10,791 bases of DNA from Promethearchaeia archaeon (GTDB taxonomy: Archaea; Asgardarchaeota; Lokiarchaeia; Sigyniarchaeales; SOKP01), in assembly GCA_029856375.1 (NCBI GenBank), contig JAHQWX010000030.1, positions 1 through 10,791 of the forward strand, in the 5' to 3' direction. Both the position numbers and the translations under genes were made by a program. The notes under the pieces were generated by a model, which made no database searches, had not been told where the DNA came from, and saw only the letters and a list, made by a program, of their open reading frames with translations. Positions 5,483 through 10,791 of the stretch are shown one piece after another; positions within the stretch are counted from its first letter, which is position 1, and each line of letters starts with the position of its first letter.

Positions 5483-7786
5483 TTAATCGATCGTACTAAT
5501 GCGAAATGCTTGAATTAGTGAATAATAGGTATTCCTCAACCAACGAATAAAATGACTAATAGAATTTCGCACCCTCTTCCACTTAGACTTTACATAAAGT
5601 TCAATAGCGTTAGTGGATAATAATTGTTTGGATTTTTTATTGAATAATTCGGCTTTAATCTTTATCGTACCGTTCTTCACCGTTTCACCTATATTTAAAT
5701 TTAAAAGAAAACATAAACGACTTGATGAGGATTCAATCTTAATGCTTAGTTTCCTTTCGAAAAAGGGATTTCCGTTGAGTTCTCCTTTCAAGACTAGATT
5801 AACGTCGATATGATTGATTAGATCGTTTATAATGTGAATATAAATCGGTTTCCTCTGACCATGGCTTACGACCTCGTTCCAACTCATTCCAATAATAGGC
5901 CCCCAAAGAAACAATCCGGCGTCCAATCCACTAAAAATGATAGATCTGTAAGGTAAACGGATTTTAGTTAGCGAAAAACTACAAAGAACGGGAGAACACG
6001 CCTCCTTAACAGCATGATACGCTTTCTTTCTGAGGTTGAAGTAGTCAATTATGGACCAGGTAATGCTTGGCCAGGTGTCTTTAAACATAAAAAGCGCGAA
6101 CATGTGAGTTTTTCCCTTACACCTTCTAAAAGCTTCAATACTGAATTTAAGGTTATCTGCTTGATAGGCTTGGGTTTTTTCAATCATTTTTTTTAAGCCA
6201 TGATCAGGTGTTGCGTTAGACATGTGATAATTTAAAATATTCTGACTGTCGTGGTACTCCCACTTCCTATTAGGTGGCCAATTATTTTTAACATCCAAGT
6301 TCTCTTCGTTCCAGGTTGGAGAATTTATGCTCGGGAGGCTTTGAGGTCCAAATTCTGAGGGATACGGCGCTCCTGGACACAAAAGGTACCCATATTTCGT
6401 GCCAAAATACCAACCACAGAACGGATGACCAGAAATTGCAGATTCTGACCACACGAGACGACCGAAGAGGTCTTCAGAATCGACATGCTTCTTTAAGATT
6501 TTTGCCATCAAGTGGTTTTCTTCGTTCGAAGGCTCTGTCCAACAGGAAAAGATTATGATTGAAGGATGGTTGTGCAGCTGAATTGTCATTTCTTTTGATT
6601 GGTTTACAGCTGCATTAACCGATTCCCTGCTATATTCGTAGTTCCATAAAGTTGGGAAATCTTGTTGCAAGACAATCCCTGTTTCGTTGATGTAATTGTA
6701 AAATAGCGACTTCTCAACATGGTACGAAATTCTTAAAAAATTCAGGTTTGCCTCTTTAACATCGCTTACTGTTTTAGCGTAGGCTTCGTCGTCCATTTTA
6801 GAAAGCCATAAATTGCTAAAAAAGTTAGCACCTCTTAGATATATCTTCTCACCATTAAGATACCAACCGTCTTTTTTATACTCAGCAGACCTGATTCCGA
6901 AAGTGCCTTCCCACTTGTCTAATTTTTCTTCATGACTTTCAAATGTTAAATTCATTAAATAAAGATTAGGGGTTCCCAAATCCCATGTCCACCACAATTT
7001 TGGCTTTTCTATTTGAATACTTCTTTCAATAACAAAATCTCCTTGAATTAACACTTTAATTGGGATCGTAAAAAGCTGTTCTTTGCCTTTAAAATTCTTC
7101 GGTAAAATCTTAATATTTAACGATAATTCATCGGTATTCGTTTGGCTCTTATTAAAAACAGAAATAATCAATTGGACATTTGATTTTTTAGAGTATATAT
7201 CTTTCGAGACAATTTTAACATGATTAATGTACAATTTATTCGATATTTTTAGCGATACTGAGTCCCATATACCGCCAGAGCCTTTATCTTGTCCATATTT
7301 TTTCGATGTGCTCCCTGGTCTGCAATCCCAATGAGAAAACCCTCCTTTGAACTGCCTTTTGCGAGGAGCAAATGGTCCAGTCTTGTTAAAGCCCTCGTCG
7401 AACGGAGCATTGACTTGTAGAACAATCTCGTTTTCCATGGGATTATCAAAATCTAAATAATTTGTGATATCAAACAGAAAATGTCCGAAATACCCTTCGT
7501 GAAATCCCACATATTCTCCATTTACCCATATTTTCGCGTAATAATCGACGCCATTGAAGCAAATTCTTACGATTTTCCCTTTCCAGTTGGGATTTACATC
7601 TAATTGTCTTGCAAACCAAACGATCCCATTATAATCTAATTCTAAGCCAGTATACCAATTACAGGGTATCTGTACTTCTCCCCAATCGCTTTTATTGGAA
7701 TTTTTTTTCCAGATTCCCTTCTCTTCGCCTTCGGAATTTTCATCGATAAAATACTTCCATTTTCCGTCAAGCGAAATGTCTTTCAT
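5483..7786 (-). CDS. Glycoside hydrolase family 2 protein (beta-mannosidase / exo-beta-glucosaminidase-like)
   Basis: Residue numbers count from an upstream TTG at 7801. The order is a jelly-roll sugar-binding domain (about 10-190, ending GGIWDSVSL), an Ig-like domain (190-305), a TIM barrel (about 311-600) and a C-terminal beta domain (610-738). The acid/base is E423 in NHPSIIIFSCWTEPS and the nucleophile E483 in SEFGPQS. The FKDTWPSITWSIIDYF stretch (574-588) is typical of beta-mannosidase and exo-glucosaminidase relatives rather than LacZ. The usual Asn before the acid/base is T422, which may mean an altered sugar at C2. No signal peptide is seen, so it should act in the cytosol. The last 35 residues are rich in Lys, Arg, Trp and Ile and could bind membranes. 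The ATG at 7786 is chosen over the TTG at 7801, which lacks a ribosome site. It follows the reductase gene by 32 bases, so they form an operon. Confidence 0.88.
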   Translation of the reverse strand: MKDISLDGKWKYFIDENSEGEEKGIWKKNSNKSDWGEVQIPCNWYTGLELDYNGIVWFARQLDVNPNWKGKIVRICFNGVDYYAKIWVNGEYVGFHEGYFGHFLFDITNYLDFDNPMENEIVLQVNAPFDEGFNKTGPFAPRKRQFKGGFSHWDCRPGSTSKKYGQDKGSGGIWDSVSLKISNKLYINHVKIVSKDIYSKKSNVQLIISVFNKSQTNTDELSLNIKILPKNFKGKEQLFTIPIKVLIQGDFVIERSIQIEKPKLWWTWDLGTPNLYLMNLTFESHEEKLDKWEGTFGIRSAEYKKDGWYLNGEKIYLRGANFFSNLWLSKMDDEAYAKTVSDVKEANLNFLRISYHVEKSLFYNYINETGIVLQQDFPTLWNYEYSRESVNAAVNQSKEMTIQLHNHPSIIIFSCWTEPSNEENHLMAKILKKHVDSEDLFGRLVWSESAISGHPFCGWYFGTKYGYLLCPGAPYPSEFGPQSLPSINSPTWNEENLDVKNNWPPNRKWEYHDSQNILNYHMSNATPDHGLKKMIEKTQAYQADNLKFSIEAFRRCKGKTHMFALFMFKDTWPSITWSIIDYFNLRKKAYHAVKEACSPVLCSFSLTKIRLPYRSIIFSGLDAGLFLWGPIIGMSWNEVVSHGQRKPIYIHIINDLINHIDVNLVLKGELNGNPFFERKLSIKIESSSSRLCFLLNLNIGETVKNGTIKIKAELFNKKSKQLLSTNAIELYVKSKWKRVRNSISHFIRWLRNTYYSLIQAFRISTID

Positions 7787-7818
7787 GCTCTTGATTCTCA
7801 ATTTGAAAAATAACTAAG

Positions 7819-8670
7819 TTACTCTTTTCCTAGCTTTTTCCGCGCTTTTTTTAGGTCCTTATCCATAATATTGCGAACTAATTTAGGAAAAAGACGGAAC
7901 ATTCGCCACGGAAACTTTGCTTCTCCAGGTAAAATTTCAAATCTATTTTTGAGAATTCCTTCGATAAATGGCTCAGCTACTTCTTCTGGCTTTAAAAGGC
8001 CCCCTCGTTCCGATATAATCTTACATTCTTCTGGTTTTGTTTTGTTTTCTTCTTCAAATGCGGGGGTTTCGGTATCTGGCGGGTAAAGAATTGAGAATTG
8101 GATATTATACGGTTTTAACTCGTTGCGTAAAGCTTCAGTTAACCCAACGATAGCAAATTTAGTTGGAGTATAAGCGGTGTAGCCTATAAGCCCAATAAAA
8201 CCTGCCATAGAAGATACATTCGCAATGTACCCTTTCTTTGCTTCCATAAAATATGGTAAAGTAATTAAAATCGGAACTAATTGTCCGTAATAATTTGTGT
8301 CCATTTGGGTTCTAAATTCTTCTAGCGAGTGATCTTGAACATATCTTGGCATAGCGTAACCAACGCAATTAATTAAATAATCCGGTACGCCTTTTTTTTC
8401 AAAAAAATCTGTTAATAATGGTTTTAGCTTTCCCATGTCAGTCGTATCGCACGAAATCATCTCTACATATTGGTCGTCTTGAGTTTTTACGGCTTCGATT
8501 TCTTTAACTGCTTCTTTTAACACTTCAACTCTTCTGGCAATAATACAGACGCTACCACCCAATTGAACGATCTCCTTAGCAGTAGCTTTCCCTATCCCGG
8601 TCGATGCGCCAGTAAGAACGGCACTCTTACCTTTGAAAGGCTGTTTCAGTATGAATTTTTCTTTCGCCAT
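7819..8670 (-). CDS. Short-chain dehydrogenase/reductase resembling 3-ketodihydrosphingosine reductase
   Basis: A 283-residue classical SDR. The nucleotide-binding motif TGASTGIG is at 20-27, followed by IIARR (44-48), where the arginines after the second strand favour NADPH. A CDTTD at 74-78 contacts the adenine, and NCVG (101-104) replaces the usual NNAG. The catalytic set is S153 or S154 with Y167 and K171 (YTPTK). The stretch after the active site, YPPDTETPAFEEENKTKPEE (196-215), closely resembles the block YPPDTxTPxxxxEN(R/K)TKP of KDSR/Tsc10, the enzyme that reduces 3-ketosphinganine in sphingolipid synthesis. The C-terminus (about 252-283) is basic and partly hydrophobic and may touch the membrane. 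It is the first gene of an operon with the GH2 glycosidase. Substrate identity is inferred from similarity remembered by eye; another 3-keto lipid is possible. The start is the ATG at 8670. Confidence 0.88.
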   Translation of the reverse strand: MAKEKFILKQPFKGKSAVLTGASTGIGKATAKEIVQLGGSVCIIARRVEVLKEAVKEIEAVKTQDDQYVEMISCDTTDMGKLKPLLTDFFEKKGVPDYLINCVGYAMPRYVQDHSLEEFRTQMDTNYYGQLVPILITLPYFMEAKKGYIANVSSMAGFIGLIGYTAYTPTKFAIVGLTEALRNELKPYNIQFSILYPPDTETPAFEEENKTKPEECKIISERGGLLKPEEVAEPFIEGILKNRFEILPGEAKFPWRMFRLFPKLVRNIMDKDLKKARKKLGKE

Positions 8671-8794
8671 AGGTAATCACTAAATTATATTCAACTCAAC
8701 TCATTAAAATAGCTTTTTTTGAAATCTTTTACGCTCTTATTCGGCTCAAATCCATTTAAATAAATATAAATTGCATTATTCAATATTTTACTTA
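8671..8794. promoter_or_regulatory. Divergent promoter region between the reductase and DUF39-ferredoxin operons
   Basis: These 124 bases separate two operons read away from each other. The plus-strand TATA box is at 8755-8762. For the minus strand, the best candidate is a TATTTTAA-like stretch near 8703-8712 about 35 bases before the ATG at 8670, which is weak. No ribosome binding site is evident for either first gene, as expected for short-leader archaeal transcripts. Confidence 0.5.
8755..8762 (+). promoter_or_regulatory. TATA box for the DUF39-ferredoxin operon
   Basis: TTTAAATA is an exact match to the archaeal consensus TTTAWATA. It sits 40 bases before the ATG at 8795, which predicts a leader of about 10 bases. 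It also argues against the upstream in-frame TTG at 8771, which would lie before the transcript start. Confidence 0.7.
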
Positions 8795-10075
8795 ATGTCT
8801 AAAACTAGAACATTTGAAGAGATCAACAACAAAATCGCCAGTAAAAACGCTGTCGTAATGACAGTGCAAGAGTTCATTGAGAAAATTGCAGATGGCGAAA
8901 AGATCGAATTCGACGATGTTGATGTGATAACAACCGCAACAAAAGGATTAATGAGCGGGATCGCGGGAGTGTTCTCTTTTCGATTAGCAGAACCTAGAGT
9001 ACATAGAAAATTTAAAGCCGTTTCATTAAATGGGATTCCGGGTTATGTTGGCCCTTGTCCTAACGAATTCCTCGGAGTAATTGATTTAGTTTTATACGGT
9101 ACTGCACAAAGTGAAACTAGAAATAATTATGCTGGAGGCACATTATTTCGCGAGTTAGTTGAAGAAAAGCCTATAGAGATCGTTGCAAAAACAGATGACG
9201 GCGTTCAAATAGACAAAACAATAACAATAGACGATATGCAATTTGCACGATTAATGGGTACTCGCCAAGCCATTAGAAATTATAGTTCTATGATCAACAC
9301 TTCCACTGAATCCATTGACACAATTTTCTCTGCACTCCCATTCGCACCAAATACCAGTCAATTGACTTTCTCCGGATGTGGGGCGTTAAATCCGCTTCAA
9401 AACGACCCTCTCTTTGAGATCGCGGGGGTCGGTACTCCAGTTTTAGTAAATGGGAGCGTAGGACACATCATCGGGCCTGGTACTAGGAATAACATAGAGA
9501 AACCAAACTTGATGTGTATCGCTGATTTTAAAGGAATGAAACCAGAATACATGGGATCGTTTATGACTTCCTTCGGTTTAGAACCAATTTGCTCCATTGC
9601 TATGGCAATTCCTATTATTAACGAAGGTGTATTTAATAACATCGTAAGAGCAGATAAGGAGGTTAAATTACAAATTCTTGACTTGGTTGGAAGGGCAAAA
9701 ATTGGAGAAATAACCTATGGAGACGTCTGGAATAATAATTTCTTTATTAAATTCGATCCAAAAAAATGTAAAGCTCACGAGGATTGTCCGGTCGAAGCTG
9801 GATGTCCTACGAAAGCGTATGAAGTGGGAAAAGGTATTGATCGAACAAAATGTTTTAATTGCGGAGCGTGCTTAAGATTGTGCCTTGAAGGGTGTTTTAT
9901 GGGCGATTTAAAAGCGATCGATTATAATGGTATTGAAGTTCCCGTTGTTCTCCGCCAATCCGATCGATTTAACGCGATAAAGTTAGCTACAGAATTAAAA
10001 AATATGGTCATAAAAGGCGAATTTCCGATAAAAGAACGAATATCAAAACTCAGTTTTTACGAATTTGTGATATAA
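8795..10075 (+). CDS. DUF39-ferredoxin protein, methanogenesis marker 16 / L-aspartate semialdehyde sulfurtransferase group
   Basis: A 426-residue soluble protein. Residues 1 to about 315 are a DUF39 (homocysteine biosynthesis) domain, with family blocks VDVITTATKGLMSG (42-55), GPCPNEFLG (86-94), TFSGCGALNPLQNDP (191-205) and GVGTPVLVNG (211-220). Residues about 318-371 are a ferredoxin-like domain with eight Cys: C325, C331, C337, then C353, C356, C359, C363 and C367. In methanogens, DUF39 enzymes add sulfide to aspartate semialdehyde to make homocysteine, using persulfide cysteines and a partner ferredoxin. The fused form with the GPCPNE block matches what I recall of marker 16. C88 and C195 are candidate reactive cysteines. 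The ATG at 8795 is chosen over the TTG at 8771 because of the TATA box. The VOC and ThDP genes follow in one operon. Whether the substrate is aspartate semialdehyde or another aldehyde is unknown. Confidence 0.88.
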   Translation: MSKTRTFEEINNKIASKNAVVMTVQEFIEKIADGEKIEFDDVDVITTATKGLMSGIAGVFSFRLAEPRVHRKFKAVSLNGIPGYVGPCPNEFLGVIDLVLYGTAQSETRNNYAGGTLFRELVEEKPIEIVAKTDDGVQIDKTITIDDMQFARLMGTRQAIRNYSSMINTSTESIDTIFSALPFAPNTSQLTFSGCGALNPLQNDPLFEIAGVGTPVLVNGSVGHIIGPGTRNNIEKPNLMCIADFKGMKPEYMGSFMTSFGLEPICSIAMAIPIINEGVFNNIVRADKEVKLQILDLVGRAKIGEITYGDVWNNNFFIKFDPKKCKAHEDCPVEAGCPTKAYEVGKGIDRTKCFNCGACLRLCLEGCFMGDLKAIDYNGIEVPVVLRQSDRFNAIKLATELKNMVIKGEFPIKERISKLSFYEFVI

Positions 10076-10078
10076 ATA

Positions 10079-10083
10079 GAGGT
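10079..10083 (+). promoter_or_regulatory. Shine-Dalgarno for the VOC gene pointing to an ATA start
   Basis: GAGGT lies just after the DUF39 stop codon and 8 bases before the ATA at 10092. No ATG, GTG or TTG occurs in the right frame nearby. The spacing is ideal for 10092 and far too long for the first in-frame ATG at 10257. Confidence 0.65.
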
Positions 10084-10091
10084 AGATTGAA

Positions 10092-10565
10092 ATATCAGAG
10101 AATAAAATTCCAAAATTTGACCAAGTAGGTATAGTTGTTAAGGATATAGAAAAAGCAGCGGAATTATTCGGTGCCTTACTCGATTTTAAAGGAAAGGTAA
10201 ATATCGTTGAGCAGAGTAGCGATATTAATTATAAAGGCCAAGAGGGAATAGTAAGAATGAAGAAAATTATGCAGAATTGGGGCGATAAACAACTTGAAAT
10301 TGTCGAAGTCGTTGATGCAACTGGTCCAAATGTTTATTCTGATGCCGTAAAAGCTGGTCGGTTTGGTTTACATCATTTGGGAACTTATGTAGATAACGCA
10401 GACGAGTTAGTAAAGTATTTTAAAGATAATTATAATATAAATGTAATCCAAAGTGGTAAAGCGGGACCTGTTAATTTTTATTATTTAGACACCGAACAAA
10501 CATTAGGATTTATTTTAGAACTTATTAATATCAAAAAAAGAAGAAGAGTTAAGAAAAATGAGTAA
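10092..10565 (+). CDS. VOC (glyoxalase/epimerase fold) protein with apparent ATA start
   Basis: Read from the ATA at 10092 this is a 157-residue two-module VOC protein beginning (M)SENKIPKFDQVGIVVKDIEK, the usual VOC opening. The first in-frame ATG (10257) would delete the whole first beta-alpha-beta module, so it cannot be the true start. VOC enzymes (methylmalonyl-CoA epimerase, glyoxalase I, dioxygenases) bind a metal through four side chains. Here the expected sites read Q in FDQVGIVV where His is usual, E in LEIVEV, H in FGLHHLGTYV and E in FILELI. The His-to-Gln change is common in uncharacterised VOC proteins of the DQIGIVVKD type. The C-terminus is strongly basic (KKRRRVKKNE). The gene lies 16 bases after the DUF39 gene and overlaps the ThDP enzyme gene by 8 bases, so it works with both. 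An epimerase role on an acyl-CoA is possible but not shown. Confidence 0.82.
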   Translation: MSENKIPKFDQVGIVVKDIEKAAELFGALLDFKGKVNIVEQSSDINYKGQEGIVRMKKIMQNWGDKQLEIVEVVDATGPNVYSDAVKAGRFGLHHLGTYVDNADELVKYFKDNYNINVIQSGKAGPVNFYYLDTEQTLGFILELINIKKRRRVKKNE

Positions 10566-10791
10566 AGAAAAACCTCAAGAATATAATGGTGGAGATTTAT
10601 TAATCCAGTGTTTGCTAAACGAGGGCGTGGAATATATTTTTGCAATTGTCGGTGGACAGCTACTAGCCATTTTTAACGCCGTGGACAGATGGGGGAAAGA
10701 CAAGGGGATTCAAACCATAATGACGCGGCACGAGCAAGCAGCTGGTCATATGGCTGATGCCTACGCCCGCACCAGCGGTAAAGTCGGCGTT
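10558..10791 (+). CDS. Thiamine-diphosphate-dependent enzyme, N-terminal part (acetolactate synthase-like superfamily)
   Basis: The first 78 codons of a ThDP enzyme run off the window. The N-terminal pyrimidine-binding domain begins with NGGDLLIQCLLNEGVEYIFA and then GGQLLAIFNAV, followed by TRHEQAAGHMADAYARTSGK. E59 in RHEQAA is the invariant glutamate that activates the thiamine cofactor. This fits the acetolactate synthase, oxalyl/2-hydroxyacyl-CoA lyase and decarboxylase group; the domains that decide between them lie outside. The ATG at 10558 overlaps the VOC stop by 8 bases, implying coupled translation, and a purine-rich stretch lies upstream. The last 114 bases are about 58 percent G+C, far above the surrounding genes, with codons such as CGC, CGG and GCC that are rarely used elsewhere in the window, suggesting a different origin. 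Confidence 0.9.
   Translation, partial: MSKEKPQEYNGGDLLIQCLLNEGVEYIFAIVGGQLLAIFNAVDRWGKDKGIQTIMTRHEQAAGHMADAYARTSGKVGV

Noticed and set aside
6316..6558. Open frame on the plus strand inside the glycosidase gene
   Set aside because: It is antisense to a strongly conserved GH2 catalytic region and its product shows no recognisable motif. Other antisense frames at 5613, 6014, 7871 and 9397 were dropped for the same reason.
10257..10565. ATG at 10257 as the VOC gene start
   Set aside because: Reading the same frame upstream gives a perfect first VOC module (FDQVGIVVKDIEKA), so this ATG is internal.
10558..10791. Sulfopyruvate decarboxylase of coenzyme M synthesis as the ThDP enzyme
   Set aside because: Tempting beside a marker 16-type protein, but the visible N-terminus is of the general acetolactate synthase type and the deciding domains are outside the window.
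1..10791. CRISPR arrays, tRNA, rRNA, insertion sequences, defence islands
   Set aside because: No regularly spaced repeats, cloverleaf-like sequence, transposase or nuclease motif was seen by eye on either strand.

Overview
The window reads as a piece of an A+T-rich archaeal chromosome, most likely from an Asgard archaeon (Lokiarchaeia or a relative). This rests on gene content, not a database search: a profilin-like protein, a polytopic membrane protein ending in a longin/roadblock-like domain, archaeal TATA boxes close to start codons, poly-T stop signals, and a DUF39-ferredoxin protein of the type first known from methanogens. No rRNA, tRNA, CRISPR array, insertion sequence or long repeat was seen. 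Coding density is high, and no gap between genes exceeds about 175 bases.

Layout. Positions 1-903 (minus) hold an ABC exporter pair: a four-helix FtsX-like permease followed by its LolD/MacB-type ATPase, which is cut off by the window edge. An A+T-rich divergent gap leads to the profilin-like gene (1064-1450, plus). It converges with a class I/II-type histone deacetylase family gene (1491-2591, minus). Next come a long membrane protein with a soluble C-terminal sensor-like domain (2673-4925, plus) and a small alpha/beta protein of unknown function (5100-5426, plus). A minus-strand operon follows (8670 down to 5483): a short-chain reductase resembling eukaryotic 3-ketodihydrosphingosine reductase, then a family 2 glycoside hydrolase with a basic amphipathic tail. 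Divergent from it is a plus-strand operon starting at 8795: a DUF39-ferredoxin protein (methanogenesis marker 16 / aspartate-semialdehyde sulfurtransferase group), a VOC-fold protein that seems to start at ATA, and the N-terminus of a thiamine-diphosphate enzyme overlapping it by 8 bases.

How the genes may work together. The reductase-glycosidase pair could act on a sphingoid-like or other glycolipid at the inner face of the membrane. The last operon looks like a small metabolic pathway joining sulfur or acyl chemistry (DUF39-ferredoxin), a VOC enzyme and ThDP-dependent C-C bond chemistry. Both ideas are inferences. The profilin-like gene points to an actin-type cytoskeleton, and the deacetylase beside it is a conserved-active-site enzyme of unknown substrate.

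Several starts were moved from the longest possible reading frame to a better-supported internal ATG (2673, 5100, 7786, 8795). One gene was extended upstream of its first ATG (VOC gene, to 10092).
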